From assembly GCA_025358925.1 (NCBI GenBank), contig JANYHT010000050.1, positions 1-64,000 on the forward strand: 64,000 nucleotides of DNA. The letters run 5' to 3'. Each line of letters begins with the position of its first letter. Position 1 is the stretch's first letter. A program made the position numbers and the translations under genes. The notes beneath the pieces were generated by a model. That model saw only the letters and a program-made list of their open reading frames with translations, made no database searches and had not been told where the DNA came from. Source of the DNA: Gemmatimonadaceae bacterium (GTDB lineage Bacteria > Gemmatimonadota > Gemmatimonadetes > Gemmatimonadales > Gemmatimonadaceae). This document shows, piece by piece, positions 26,992-35,840 of this stretch.

Positions 26992-27414
26992 ATGCTAAGT
27001 CCGAAGCGGGTCAAGTTCCGCAAGATGTTTAAAGGCCGCACGACTGGGCTCGCGCACCGTGGTGCCGAGGTGTCCTTCGGGACCTTCGGTCTCAAAGCGC
27101 TGGAGCCTGGATGGGTCACGAGTCGCCAGATCGAAGCGGCTCGCGTGGCGCTCACGCGTCACATCAAGCGTGGCGGTAAAGTTTGGATTCGTATTTTTCC
27201 GGACAAGCCGATTACGAAGAAGCCGGCAGAAACTCGCATGGGTAAGGGCAAAGGACCGCCAGAAATGTGGGTCGCGGTGGTCAAGCCGGGCCGCGTGTTG
27301 TTCGAGCTCGAGGGTGTGACGCGCGAAGTGGCGGAAACGGCCATGGCGCTCGCGTCCGCGAAGTTAGGCGTGAAGACCAAGTTTGTCGTGCGTGAGGAGG
27401 CGGTAACCGAATGA
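26992..27414 (+). CDS. rplP: 50S ribosomal protein L16
   Basis: L16 of 140 residues, usual length, starting [16 protein letters not shown]. It has the conserved segment [27 protein letters not shown]-type (family signature) and the preceding [14 protein letters not shown]. It helps position A-site tRNA. AAGGAGA precedes the start; the stop overlaps rpmC by four bases. Confidence 0.98.
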   Translation: MLSPKRVKFRKMFKGRTTGLAHRGAEVSFGTFGLKALEPGWVTSRQIEAARVALTRHIKRGGKVWIRIFPDKPITKKPAETRMGKGKGPPEMWVAVVKPGRVLFELEGVTREVAETAMALASAKLGVKTKFVVREEAVTE

Positions 27415-27692
27415 CCACAGATGAGATCCGCGGACTCGCTGACGCTGAGTTGAAGGCTCGTATCGGAGAACTGGAGGAGGAGCGTTTTCGGCTTCGCTTT
27501 CGGAGTGGGACGGAAGCGCTGGAGGAGCCGTTACGGCTTCGCAGCATCCGCAGAGACATCGCGCGCTTGCAGACCATTCAGCGCGAGCGTGTGCTCGGAC
27601 TGGTGCGCGGCGTGAGTGCGCCTGCCGCAAGGAAAACGACCGCCACGAAAGCGGCGGCGAAGAAGGCCACTCCAAAGGCCCGCGGCCGCTAA
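27411..27692 (+). CDS. rpmC: 50S ribosomal protein L29 with basic C-terminal tail
   Basis: L29 of 93 residues (about 63 in most bacteria). The normal two-helix part ([19 protein letters not shown] ... [14 protein letters not shown]) is followed by about 30 extra residues rich in Lys, Ala and Thr. The start ATGA overlaps the rplP stop. The protein lies by the exit tunnel next to L23, so the tail could reach nascent chains or rRNA; this is speculation. Confidence 0.95.
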   Translation: MTTDEIRGLADAELKARIGELEEERFRLRFRSGTEALEEPLRLRSIRRDIARLQTIQRERVLGLVRGVSAPAARKTTATKAAAKKATPKARGR

Positions 27693-27707
27693 CCGGGATA
27701 TCGATCG

Positions 27708-28022
27708 ATGGCAAACATGCAAAACGCGACGGGCGCCACGCAGAATGGCGCCTCGCTAGACGAAGCTTCGGCTCGGACCGCGCGCAAGATGCGCATTGGC
27801 CTTGTCGTCAGCGACAAGATGGATAAGACGGTGGTGGTGCGCATTGATCGTCGCATGCCGCACCCGCAGTACGGCAAGATGGTGACGCGGACTCGGCGTC
27901 TCAAAGCCCACGACGAGGAGAACTCGGCGAAGGTTGGAGATACGGTACGCATCATGGAGACCCGGCCCTTGTCAAAGGACAAGCGGTGGCGCGTGGTCGA
28001 GATCGTTGAGCGCGCGCGCTAA
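27708..28022 (+). CDS. rpsQ: 30S ribosomal protein S17
   Basis: S17 of 104 residues (84 in E. coli). The OB-fold core starts [19 protein letters not shown] and includes [15 protein letters not shown]. About 25 extra polar residues, rich in Asn, Ala and Gln, precede it; the ATG at 27708 is kept because no better start follows before the core. S17 is an early 16S binder. Confidence 0.96.
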   Translation: MANMQNATGATQNGASLDEASARTARKMRIGLVVSDKMDKTVVVRIDRRMPHPQYGKMVTRTRRLKAHDEENSAKVGDTVRIMETRPLSKDKRWRVVEIVERAR

Positions 28023-28034
28023 GGGGACCAAGCC

Positions 28035-28403
28035 ATGATTCAGCAGGAATCCATCGTGAAGGTTGCGGACAACAGTGGTGCCAAGCGCGCCCTGGTGATC
28101 CGTGTGTTGGGCGGCACGCGCCGTCGCTACGCGGGCCTTGGTGACAAGGTCATCGTGGCGGTGAAGGACGCATTGCCAAACGGCACCGTGAAGAAGTCTG
28201 ACGTTGCGAAAGCCGTCGTTGTGCGCACGGTAAAGGAGACGCGACGGAAGGACGGTAGCTACATCCGTTTCGACGAAAATGCGGTCGTCATTATTGACGA
28301 TAAGGGCGAGCCGAAAGCGACGCGTATCTTCGGTCCCGTGGCGCGTGAGTTGCGCGAAAAGCGGTACATGAAGATCGTCTCGTTGGCGCCAGAGGTGATT
28401 TGA
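28035..28403 (+). CDS. rplN: 50S ribosomal protein L14
   Basis: L14 of 122 residues, normal length. It begins [20 protein letters not shown], the classic start of the family, and carries [15 protein letters not shown]. It forms an intersubunit bridge. The ribosome site is AAGGGGACC. rplX follows after one base. Confidence 0.98.
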   Translation: MIQQESIVKVADNSGAKRALVIRVLGGTRRRYAGLGDKVIVAVKDALPNGTVKKSDVAKAVVVRTVKETRRKDGSYIRFDENAVVIIDDKGEPKATRIFGPVARELREKRYMKIVSLAPEVI

Positions 28404-28404
28404 G

Positions 28405-28809
28405 ATGCGGATCAACAAGTATTACAAGACCGATCGTGGACAGCGCTTAGGCGCGGGGCGTCACGCGCTGAAGGCGTCGCGTGAAGCAATCCATGTGACG
28501 AAGGGTGACACGGTGCGCGTGATGCGCGGTGACGACAAGGGGAAGGAAGGGAAGGTGATGATGGTCTACCCCAAGACGGGCCGTATCAAAGTGGAAGGCA
28601 TCAACATCGTGAAGAAGCACCGCAAAGCGCGGACAGCAGAAGAGCAGAGTGGCATCATCGAGATGCCCGCTCCGTTTCATGCGTCCAACGTGATGCTGCT
28701 CGATTCCAAGACAGGGAAGCCGACGCGCGTGAAGGCGCGCATCGACACCGACGGCACAAAGGAGCGTGTCGGCGTGAAGAGCGGCGAAGTTATTCCTCGC
28801 GCACGCTGA
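28405..28809 (+). CDS. rplX: 50S ribosomal protein L24
   Basis: L24 of 134 residues (104 in E. coli). The KOW motif is [19 protein letters not shown], followed by [15 protein letters not shown] and the [14 protein letters not shown] segment. It has about 30 extra N-terminal residues with many basic side chains ([20 protein letters not shown]). L24 starts 50S assembly. Confidence 0.97.
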   Translation: MRINKYYKTDRGQRLGAGRHALKASREAIHVTKGDTVRVMRGDDKGKEGKVMMVYPKTGRIKVEGINIVKKHRKARTAEEQSGIIEMPAPFHASNVMLLDSKTGKPTRVKARIDTDGTKERVGVKSGEVIPRAR

Positions 28810-28826
28810 CCCCCGGAGCATAGACG

Positions 28827-29600
28827 ATGGCGACCAAGGATAAGGCCGGCGCAAAAGCCGGTGGCAAGACTGGTGGGAAGGCAGGCTCGGCACCAAAGAG
28901 TGCGGGCGCTGCCAAGGGTGGAAAGACGAACCGTGCGGGTAAAGCCGCGCAGCCGCGTCAGGCGCAAGACTTTACGAAGCGCGAGCATGCAGGCGCGGGT
29001 CTGGCAGTTGCAGCGCCGCGACTCAAAACGCATTACGAGCAGACAGTCCGTCCGTTGCTCGCCAAGCAGTTTGGGCTGGGTAATCCGCACGAAATTCCGA
29101 CGCTCGAAAAGATTGTCATCAACTGCGGCGTTGGCGAAGCGGTGAAGCAACCGAAGATGCTCGATGTCGTAGTGGAAGAGTTGGCACTGATTACGGGCCA
29201 AAAGCCGGTGCGTCGCAAAGCGAAGAAATCCATCTCCAACTTTGGGTTGCGCGAAGGCCAAGAAATCGGCGCGTCGGTCACGATGCGCGGCGCAAAGATG
29301 TGGGAATTCATGGACCGCTTCGTCACCGTCGCCTGCCCACGCATTCGCGACTTCCGCGGACTCGGCACGCGTTCATTTGATGGGCGTGGCAATTATACGA
29401 TGGGCATCAAGGAGCAGATGATCTTTCCGGAGATCAACTACGACATGGTGGAGCAGATTCACGGCATGGACATCACGTTCGTGACGACGGCGGCGAAGGA
29501 CGAACAGGCCTTTGCGCTCCTGCACCAATTGGGGATGCCGTTTAAGGGTGACGACAAGCCGGTGACGCCTAAGGTGGCGCAGCCGGCGGCAGCGGCCTAA
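28827..29600 (+). CDS. rplE: 50S ribosomal protein L5 with long N-terminal extension
   Basis: L5 of 257 residues against about 180 in most bacteria. The core starts near residue 65 ([20 protein letters not shown]) with conserved [18 protein letters not shown] and [12 protein letters not shown]. Before it lie about 64 residues rich in Lys, Gly and Ala, and a short Pro/Ala tail ends the protein. L5 contacts 5S rRNA and P-site tRNA. No alternative start close to the core with a ribosome site was found, so the extension is probably real. Confidence 0.95.
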   Translation: MATKDKAGAKAGGKTGGKAGSAPKSAGAAKGGKTNRAGKAAQPRQAQDFTKREHAGAGLAVAAPRLKTHYEQTVRPLLAKQFGLGNPHEIPTLEKIVINCGVGEAVKQPKMLDVVVEELALITGQKPVRRKAKKSISNFGLREGQEIGASVTMRGAKMWEFMDRFVTVACPRIRDFRGLGTRSFDGRGNYTMGIKEQMIFPEINYDMVEQIHGMDITFVTTAAKDEQAFALLHQLGMPFKGDDKPVTPKVAQPAAAA

Positions 29601-29625
29601 CGGATTTAGAGAGAGAACCGAGACC

Positions 29626-29931
29626 ATGGCGAAGACGAGTAAGTTGGCCCGCAACGCGCAACGCAAAGAGCTGGTGGCCCGCCACGCAGCCAAGCGCGCG
29701 ACGTTGAAGGCTGTGATCCAGAACCCGAAGAGCACGGATGAGGAGAAGACGAAGGCGTATCATTCGTTGCGTAAGCTCCCGCGTGATTCGTCGGCGACCC
29801 GCGTCCGCAATCGCTGCTCGATGAGCGGTCGACCACGCGCGTTTCTCCGACAGTTCGGGTTGAGCCGCATTGCACTGCGGGACATGGCGCTGAACGGTCT
29901 GATTCCCGGAGTGCGTAAGGCGAGCTGGTGA
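29626..29931 (+). CDS. rpsN: 30S ribosomal protein S14 (zinc-free type)
   Basis: S14 of 101 residues. It lacks the CxxC pairs of the short zinc form and has the long-form core [34 protein letters not shown]. It binds the 30S head. A hairpin with T-run sits directly after the stop (29941-29985), before rpsH. Confidence 0.97.
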   Translation: MAKTSKLARNAQRKELVARHAAKRATLKAVIQNPKSTDEEKTKAYHSLRKLPRDSSATRVRNRCSMSGRPRAFLRQFGLSRIALRDMALNGLIPGVRKASW

Positions 29932-29940
29932 GTCTCTGGA

Positions 29941-29985
29941 ATGCGGAACGGTTGTGGTATGACCGTTCGGCATTTCTCCTTTTTT
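29941..29985 (+). terminator. Terminator-like hairpin inside the spc operon, between rpsN and rpsH
   Basis: ATGCGGAACGGT (29941-29952) pairs with ACCGTTCGGCAT (29962-29973) with one G.G mismatch and a 9-base loop, then TTCTCC and six T (29980-29985). In form it is an intrinsic terminator. rpsH and the rest of spc lie downstream, so it may lower distal expression or act as an attenuator. rpsH starts 51 bases after the T-run. Confidence 0.7.
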
Positions 29986-30035
29986 CATTCCTAAAGGTCC
30001 GGCGTGCCCGGATACCATAGGAGCAACATCCCCGC

Positions 30036-30437
30036 ATGAGCCTAAACGACCCTATTGCCGACATGCTGACGCGCATTCGCAACGCGTGTGCTTCCAAGCA
30101 TCGCCGCGTCGACATGCCGTTGTCGAAAATCAAGATCGAAATCGCGCGTATCCTGAAGGAGAATCATTTCATCCAGGATTATCGCACGGTGGAACTGGAG
30201 GATGGGCACGACGCGCTGCGCGTCATTCTCAAGTATGCGCACGGTGGCCAATCGGTCATTCGTGAAGCCAAGCGTATTTCGACGCCTGGACTGCGCAAAT
30301 ACGTCGGCGTGCAGGAGATCCCACGGGTCCGTAACGGGCTTGGCATGGCGATCCTGAGCACGTCCAAAGGCTTGATGTCTGGCCGGACGGCGCGCGCTAC
30401 GAATACTGGCGGCGAGTTGCTCGCCCTCATCTGGTAA
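30036..30437 (+). CDS. rpsH: 30S ribosomal protein S8
   Basis: S8 of 133 residues, normal size, starting MSLNDPIADMLTRIRNA and ending with GRTARATNTGGELLALIW. It binds the central domain of 16S rRNA and in E. coli represses the spc operon by binding the L5 region of the mRNA. It follows a 104-base gap with a hairpin, the longest break in this spc operon. Confidence 0.98.
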   Translation: MSLNDPIADMLTRIRNACASKHRRVDMPLSKIKIEIARILKENHFIQDYRTVELEDGHDALRVILKYAHGGQSVIREAKRISTPGLRKYVGVQEIPRVRNGLGMAILSTSKGLMSGRTARATNTGGELLALIW

Positions 30438-30446
30438 GGAGCCGAC

Positions 30447-30986
30447 ATGTCACGTATCGGCAAACGCCCGATCCCAGTTCCGGCTGGGGTGACGGTGGCG
30501 ATTACAGGAAATCACGTCAAGGTAACGGGTCCGAAGGGCGAATTGGCCCGGACGCTTCCGACGGACATCACCGTGTCACAAGAAAACGGTGAGATTCTGG
30601 TGAAGCGCCCGTCCGACGAAGAGAAGCACAAGGCGTTACACGGGTTGTCGCGAACGCTTGTGGCGAACATGGTGGATGGAGTGACGACTGGCTTTAAGAA
30701 GACGCTCGAGATCTCCGGTGTTGGTTACAAGGCGGAAGTCCGACCGTACGGGTTGCAACTGTCGTTGGGTTTTTCGCACACGATCGAGTACAAGTCGCCT
30801 GCCGGTGTGAAGCTCACTGCGCCCAATCCGACCACGGTATTTGTGGAAGGCATGAGCAAAGAGCTGGTCGGTCAGGTGGCCGCAGAAATTCGCAGCTTCC
30901 GCAAGCCCGAGCCGTATAAGGGCAAGGGCGTGAAGTACCAAGGTGAAGTCGTCCGGCGTAAAGCTGGCAAGGCGGGAGGTAAGTAA
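30447..30986 (+). CDS. rplF: 50S ribosomal protein L6
   Basis: L6 of 179 residues. It begins [19 protein letters not shown] and has the C-terminal signature [23 protein letters not shown]-type. It lies near the factor-binding site. AAGGAG precedes the start; its stop shares one base with the rplR start. Confidence 0.98.
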   Translation: MSRIGKRPIPVPAGVTVAITGNHVKVTGPKGELARTLPTDITVSQENGEILVKRPSDEEKHKALHGLSRTLVANMVDGVTTGFKKTLEISGVGYKAEVRPYGLQLSLGFSHTIEYKSPAGVKLTAPNPTTVFVEGMSKELVGQVAAEIRSFRKPEPYKGKGVKYQGEVVRRKAGKAGGK

Positions 30987-31342
30987 TGGCCAAGATCGCG
31001 ATCCCGCGTACGAAGCCGGAGCGGCGCGCACGGCGTCATCTGCGCGTACGCAAAGCGGTAAACGGTACGGCGGAGCGTCCGCGCCTGGTGGTGTTCCGGT
31101 CGCTAAAACACATCTACGCCCAGATCGTCGACGACATTACGCAGAAGACGCTGATGACCGTTGGCAGCGAAGGGATGAACGGCACGAAGTCAGAGCGCGC
31201 TCTCGCCGTCGGCAAGTCAGTTGCCGAGAAGGCGAAGGCCGCAGGCATCGCGAAGGTCGTTTTCGACCGCGCCGGTTACCAGTATCACGGTCGAGTGAAG
31301 GCCGTGGCCGATGGCGCCCGCGAGGGCGGCCTGGAGTTCTGA
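30986..31342 (+). CDS. rplR: 50S ribosomal protein L18
   Basis: L18 of 118 residues, normal length. Typical parts are [19 protein letters not shown] near the start and [20 protein letters not shown] at the end. With L5 it binds 5S rRNA. It overlaps rplF by one base and ends one base before the rpsE start. Confidence 0.97.
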   Translation: MAKIAIPRTKPERRARRHLRVRKAVNGTAERPRLVVFRSLKHIYAQIVDDITQKTLMTVGSEGMNGTKSERALAVGKSVAEKAKAAGIAKVVFDRAGYQYHGRVKAVADGAREGGLEF

Positions 31343-31343
31343 T

Positions 31344-32159
31344 ATGGCAAACGCAACAGGTCAAGGTGGCGCGCCGGGTGGCAGCGCCCGTAGCGGTGGT
31401 GGCCCAGGTGGACGTGGTCGTGGCGGGCCTGGTGCCGGTCGTGGCGCGCCCGGTGGCGGTCGTGGACGCGGACCCGGTGGACCGGGCGGCGCTCCAAGCG
31501 GTCCCGGTGGCAATCGTGGCCGTGGTCCCGGCGGTGAGGGGGGCGGGCCGGGCGGTCGCGACGGGCGCGGTCGTGGTGGCGATGGTCGACCGGGTCAAGA
31601 TCGCGAGCAGAGCGATCTCGTCGAAAACGTGATCGCGATCAATCGCGTTGCAAAAGTCGTGAAGGGCGGACGTCGCTTTTCGTTCAACGCGCTGGTCGCG
31701 GTGGGCGATGGTCAGGGCAAGGTTGGATTTGCGACCGGCAAGGCGAACGAAGTGTCGGAAGCCGTGCGCAAGGCCGTGGAAGCGGCGCGTCGCAACATGG
31801 TGACGATTCCCATGACAGGTTCCACGATTCCACATGAAATCGTTGGCAAGCATGGCGCTGGTGAAGTGCTCATGAAGCCTGCGGCTCCTGGTGCCGGCGT
31901 GATTGCTGGTGGCGCGGTGCGCGCGGTGCTCGAGTGCTGCGGTATCCATGACATCTTGACCAAGTCGTTGGGCTCAACAAATCCGCATAACATGGTGTTG
32001 GCGGCATTGGATGGTCTGATGCATTTGATCACCGTCGAACAGGCAGCGAAAGAGCGTGGGATCGAGGTTTCGCAGATCGGGTACAGGTCGCGTGCGAAGT
32101 CCCGGACCGAGTCGCATGATCATCGCAAGGCGGCCGTGACGGCTGCTGGGGTGGTCTGA
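31344..32159 (+). CDS. rpsE: 30S ribosomal protein S5 with RGG-like N-terminal extension
   Basis: S5 of 271 residues from the ATG at 31344 (about 167 in E. coli). The core starts near residue 91 ([21 protein letters not shown]) and is complete, with [30 protein letters not shown] and YGSTNP-like [10 protein letters not shown]. Residues 1-88 are almost only Gly, Arg, Pro, Ala and Asp, with repeated [13 protein letters not shown] and GGNRGRG units, like RNA-binding RGG boxes. S5 acts in decoding fidelity and at the mRNA entry site. No start with a ribosome site is visible just before the core. rpmD overlaps by one base. Confidence 0.94.
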   Translation: MANATGQGGAPGGSARSGGGPGGRGRGGPGAGRGAPGGGRGRGPGGPGGAPSGPGGNRGRGPGGEGGGPGGRDGRGRGGDGRPGQDREQSDLVENVIAINRVAKVVKGGRRFSFNALVAVGDGQGKVGFATGKANEVSEAVRKAVEAARRNMVTIPMTGSTIPHEIVGKHGAGEVLMKPAAPGAGVIAGGAVRAVLECCGIHDILTKSLGSTNPHNMVLAALDGLMHLITVEQAAKERGIEVSQIGYRSRAKSRTESHDHRKAAVTAAGVV

Positions 32160-32413
32160 TGCCGCGTACATTTGTGTGGCATCCGTCAAAGGGACCAGCT
32201 AAAACGCCAAAGTTGCAGGCGCCGACGGACGGCAAGGTGCTCATTACGCAGGTGCGTAGCGCGATCGGTCATTCGTGGCGGATGCGTTTGACGCTTGCGG
32301 CGATTGGCCTTAAGCATCATCAGGCTAGCGTTGTGCAGCAGGATTCCGCCTCGCTGCGCGGTATGCTCAAGCAGGTTCGTCACTTGGTGTCGGTGACGCC
32401 GGTGGAGGAGTAA
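32159..32413 (+). CDS. rpmD: 50S ribosomal protein L30
   Basis: L30 of 84 residues (59 in E. coli). The core KVLITQVRSAIGHSWRMRLTL-type (family pattern, with IG...R.TL..LGL) is followed by VVQQDSASLRGMLKQVRHLVSV. About 25 residues with several Pro and Lys precede it. The ATG shares one base with the rpsE stop. An L30 is not found in all phyla, so its presence is informative. Confidence 0.94.
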   Translation: MPRTFVWHPSKGPAKTPKLQAPTDGKVLITQVRSAIGHSWRMRLTLAAIGLKHHQASVVQQDSASLRGMLKQVRHLVSVTPVEE

Positions 32414-32417
32414 GCAC

Positions 32418-32903
32418 GTGGCCGCAAAGCAAACGGGCGCTGAAAGCGTCGAGCACATCGGACTTCACAACCTGGCGCCAGCGCCGGGCTCGCATCGTGG
32501 GCGCAAGCGCATCGGTCGCGGTCCTGGTTCGGGAACCGGTAAGACGTCCGGCAAGGGTCACAAGGGTTCCATGGCTCGGTCTGGTCACGGCGGACCCGGT
32601 GGTGGCAAACCGCATTTCGAAGGCGGCCAGATGCCCATCACGCGCCGCATTCCGAAGCGTGGTTTCACAAACCCGTTCAAAGAGTATGCGCAGGAAGTGC
32701 GTCTTGACGCGCTGGCCATGCTGCCGGGTGATGAGGTCACGACAGAGGCGTTGGTGGCTGTCGGACTGATCCGCGAAGGACACGGTCCGGCCAAGCTGTT
32801 GGCGAACGGTGACGTTCCTCGCGCGTTCACGGTGCGTGGTGTCAAACTGAGTGCATCGGCAAAGACGAAAATCGAAGCGGCCGGTGGCCGCGTCGACGGC
32901 TGA
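32418..32903 (+). CDS. rplO: 50S ribosomal protein L15
   Basis: L15 of 161 residues with GTG start (32418). The family start is visible as LHNLAPAPGSHRGRKRIGRGPGSGTGKTSGKGHKG, shortened here to its type, and the middle has GHGGPGGGKPHFEGGQMP. About 15 residues precede this part. It is a late-assembly 50S protein beside L35. secY follows after 17 bases. Confidence 0.97.
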   Translation: MAAKQTGAESVEHIGLHNLAPAPGSHRGRKRIGRGPGSGTGKTSGKGHKGSMARSGHGGPGGGKPHFEGGQMPITRRIPKRGFTNPFKEYAQEVRLDALAMLPGDEVTTEALVAVGLIREGHGPAKLLANGDVPRAFTVRGVKLSASAKTKIEAAGGRVDG

Positions 32904-32920
32904 GGGAGACCTCCGGGCGA

Positions 32921-34270
32921 ATGGCAGAAGCCAACAACAAGGCGGCGCAGGCTGTCGCCAACATTTACCAAACGCCTGAACTGTGGGCGAAGATCACGTT
33001 CACGTTTGTGTGTTTGTTGATCTATCGCATCGGTGCGCACATCACGGCGCCCGGCATCGACGTTCAGGCGTTGACGGACTACTTCTCGCGAACACAAGGC
33101 GGCGGCGGACTGCTCGGCCTGTACGATCTGTTCGTTGGCGGTGGACTGTCGCGGGCAACCGTTTTTGCGCTCGGCATCATGCCGTACATCTCGGCCAGTA
33201 TTTTCATCCAGATCGCCGGCGCGGTACTGCCGACGGTTGACAAGATGCAGAAGGATGAAGACGGTCGAAAAAAGCTCACGCAGTACACGCGCTATTTGAC
33301 CGTGGTGTTGGCGTTGGTGCAGGCATATGGCTTTGCCTTGTTTACGGCGTCGTTGCCGGCGGCCGTGTCGCATCCGGGTCCGTTGTTTACAGTGCAGATG
33401 ATGTTGTTCCTCACCACTGGCGCGATTTTCGTGATGTGGTTGGGTGAGCAAATCACGGAAAATGGCCTTGGCAACGGTGCGTCGTTGATCATTTTCTTCT
33501 CGATTGTTGAGCGGATGTGGCCGGCGATTTTGCAGACGTTCCGCTTTGTCACGACGGGCGCCATTGCACCGCTTTCGTTGGTCGTGTTGGGATTGGTGAT
33601 GGTGGGCGTCGTTGCGGGTGTGGTAGCGATTACGGTCGCCGCGCGCCGCGTGCTCATTCAGATCCCGCAGCGCACGATGGCGCGTGGACGGCAGCGTGAA
33701 GCAGCGCGCAATTTCATTCCGTTGCGCATCAACACTGCTGGAGTGATGCCGATCATTTTTGCGCAATCGGTAATCGTCATTCCAGGTGCAATCGCACAGT
33801 TCAGCGGCAACGCGAAGGCGCAGGAAATTGCGGAGTTATTTAATCCGCAGGGGCCCAATCCGTGGCTCTATTTTATTCTGTCCGCCATACTCATTCTGTT
33901 GTTCACGTATTTCTACACGTCCATCATTTTTAATCCGGTGGATCTTGCAGAGAATTTGAAAAAACAGGGTGGTTTTGTCCCGGGTATCAAGCCTGGCGCG
34001 AAGACGGCGGAGTACATCGAGCAGGTGGTTGAGCGCATCACATTGCCGGGTGCAATTTTCCTCACGTTCATCGCGCTGATGCCAATTGTGATCGCACGTT
34101 TGGTGAACGTACCGTTCGCATTTGGTGGAACATCACTGCTGATCGTTGTTGGTGTTGCGCTGGATACGATGGCCCAGATGCAGCAGCATTTGTTGCTCCG
34201 GAAATACGACGGTTTCATGAAGAAAGGTCGCGTTCGCTTTCGTGGGCGTCAGACAACCACAGGCTTTTAG
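32921..34270 (+). CDS. secY: Protein translocase channel subunit SecY
   Basis: SecY of 449 residues with ten membrane spans. Clear marks are the plug region GGGLLGLYDLFVGGGLSRATVFALGIMPYISASI (family hallmark, abbreviated) and the cytoplasmic loops QIPQRTMARGRQREAARNF and KKQGGFVPGIKPG, which contact SecA and the ribosome. It is the channel through which exported and membrane proteins pass. It ends with RFRGRQTTTGF. The site TGAGGGAGACC precedes the start. adk follows after 15 bases, as in many spc operons. Confidence 0.98.
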   Translation: MAEANNKAAQAVANIYQTPELWAKITFTFVCLLIYRIGAHITAPGIDVQALTDYFSRTQGGGGLLGLYDLFVGGGLSRATVFALGIMPYISASIFIQIAGAVLPTVDKMQKDEDGRKKLTQYTRYLTVVLALVQAYGFALFTASLPAAVSHPGPLFTVQMMLFLTTGAIFVMWLGEQITENGLGNGASLIIFFSIVERMWPAILQTFRFVTTGAIAPLSLVVLGLVMVGVVAGVVAITVAARRVLIQIPQRTMARGRQREAARNFIPLRINTAGVMPIIFAQSVIVIPGAIAQFSGNAKAQEIAELFNPQGPNPWLYFILSAILILLFTYFYTSIIFNPVDLAENLKKQGGFVPGIKPGAKTAEYIEQVVERITLPGAIFLTFIALMPIVIARLVNVPFAFGGTSLLIVVGVALDTMAQMQQHLLLRKYDGFMKKGRVRFRGRQTTTGF

Positions 34271-34285
34271 GAGCACTCCAACTCC

Positions 34286-34933
34286 ATGGTGATCGTCCTT
34301 CTTGGACCGCCGGGCGCAGGTAAGGGAACTCAAGGCGAGCGGCTTGCTGCTCGCCTTGACGTTCCTAAGATCGCGACTGGGGATGTGCTGCGAGCTGCGG
34401 TGCGCGACGGAACGCCACTCGGACTCGAAGCGAAAGCGGCAATGGATCGTGGTGATTTAGTGCCAGATGCGGTCATCATGGGCATTATGGGTGAGGCGCT
34501 AGCGTCGCCTGATGCTGCGAAGGGTGCGATTCTCGACGGTGTGGTCCGCACTACGCCGCAGGCGGAAGGGTTGAATGCACAGCTTGCGCAATTAGGTCGT
34601 AAAGTGGATGCGGTGATCATGTTTGACATCGCTGAAGATGAGTTAGTACGCCGTTTGAGTGGACGCACCACGTGCGACATTTGCCAACGCCCGTTCTTTG
34701 GCCGCGAGCCAGGTGAGAAGTGTGCGGTTGACGGGCACGCGCCCGAAGGCACGCTGATTCGCCGCAAAGACGACGAGCCGGATGCCGTACGCAAACGTCT
34801 GACGGTCTATCGTGAACAGACGTCGCCGGTCATTAACTGGTATGACACACACGGTGCGCGCCTCGTCCACATCGATGCCATCGGAACACTCGAAGAAGTT
34901 GAGGCTCGCGTCATGAAGGCGCTTCAGCACTAG
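34286..34933 (+). CDS. adk: Adenylate kinase
   Basis: Adenylate kinase of 215 residues: ATP + AMP to 2 ADP. The P-loop is GPPGAGKGT. The LID holds Cys130, Cys133, Cys146 and Asp149, a CxxC...CxxD set that suggests a zinc-type LID, with FFGREPG between. The signature normally read DGFPRT is DGVVRT here (residues 84-89), an unusual change of two residues, while the Arg is kept. The gene stands between secY and map, the usual order. GAGCACTCCAACTCC before the start gives a weak ribosome site. Confidence 0.95.
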   Translation: MVIVLLGPPGAGKGTQGERLAARLDVPKIATGDVLRAAVRDGTPLGLEAKAAMDRGDLVPDAVIMGIMGEALASPDAAKGAILDGVVRTTPQAEGLNAQLAQLGRKVDAVIMFDIAEDELVRRLSGRTTCDICQRPFFGREPGEKCAVDGHAPEGTLIRRKDDEPDAVRKRLTVYREQTSPVINWYDTHGARLVHIDAIGTLEEVEARVMKALQH

Positions 34934-34935
34934 TC

Positions 34936-35721
34936 GTGGCTGTCGGATCTTCCGCCCCCGCTACGCAGCTGAAATCGCCGCGCGAAATCGAAATTATGGC
35001 GCGTGGTGGCGTCATTCTCGCCGGTGCGTTGTCGCTCATGCGCGCGTCCGTCACTCCCGGCATCTCTACTCTGGAGTTGGACGCGTTGGCGGAATCGTTC
35101 ATTCGATCACATGTGGGCGCGGAGCCGGCATTTAAGGGGCTGTACGGATTTCCCGGCAGTGTGTGCATCTCGATCAACGAAGAGATCGTGCACGGCATCC
35201 CGTCGAGAAAGCGCCTACTCAATGACGGTGATATTGTGTCGCTCGACGTCGGCGTGAAGCTCGATGGGATGTTCACCGATGCGGCGATCACCGTGCCTGT
35301 CGGAACGATTGACGAGGCGACGCGTGCCCTGCTTGACGTAACGCAGCGTGCACTTGTTGCCGGCATTGCCGCCGCGTTACCAGAGAATCACGTCGGCGAC
35401 ATCGGAGCGGCCATTCAGGCCGTCGTCGAGCCAGAGGGATTCGCCATCGTGCGCGAATTGGTTGGACATGGCGTTGGATTTTCGCCGCATGAAGAATTGC
35501 AAATTCCAAACTATGGCAAAGCGAAGCGCGGCAAGCGCCTCGCGCCTGGATTAACCATCGCGATTGAGCCGATGGTGAACGTCGGTACAGCGAAGACGCG
35601 TACGTTGGGCGACAAATGGACGGTGGTCACGGCTGATGGAAAGCGGTCGGCGCACTTCGAGCACACCGTGGCGATCACCGAGCACGGTCCACGCGTGTTG
35701 ACGGGTGCGTTAATCCGATAG
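34936..35721 (+). CDS. map: Methionine aminopeptidase, type I
   Basis: A 261-residue enzyme starting at GTG 34936, two bases after the adk stop. It removes the initiator methionine. Metal ligands are seen in SLDVGVKLDGMFTDAA (two Asp), GHGVGFSPHE (His), IEPMVN (Glu) and FEHTVAITEHG (Glu); the substrate-side His is in EEIVHGIPSRK. The short N-terminus marks type Ia. It is the last gene of the translation run; infA and the alpha operon genes do not follow. A small hairpin follows at 35773. Confidence 0.96.
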   Translation: MAVGSSAPATQLKSPREIEIMARGGVILAGALSLMRASVTPGISTLELDALAESFIRSHVGAEPAFKGLYGFPGSVCISINEEIVHGIPSRKRLLNDGDIVSLDVGVKLDGMFTDAAITVPVGTIDEATRALLDVTQRALVAGIAAALPENHVGDIGAAIQAVVEPEGFAIVRELVGHGVGFSPHEELQIPNYGKAKRGKRLAPGLTIAIEPMVNVGTAKTRTLGDKWTVVTADGKRSAHFEHTVAITEHGPRVLTGALIR

Positions 35722-35772
35722 CTCGCGAACGGCTGGCGGCAGATTGCAATGCCGATGGAGCAAGCAGATTTG

Positions 35773-35799
35773 CGCTCCAGCAAATTGGAGCGTTTGTTT
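35773..35799 (+). terminator. Likely terminator after map
   Basis: CGCTCC (35773-35778) pairs with GGAGCG (35787-35792) around AGCAAATT, followed by TTTGTTT. The stem is short, so it is only a moderate candidate. It lies 52 bases after map and would close the long ribosomal protein operon. Confidence 0.5.
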
Positions 35800-35840
35800 A
35801 CGCAGGAACAACATATCCTTCTCCTTTTTCGAGTCTCCAC

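Noticed and set aside
30943-31632. Long frame across rplF-rplR-rpsE
   Set aside because: It is a frame shadow of three well-recognised ribosomal protein genes, with an unnatural Arg/Ala/Val-rich composition.
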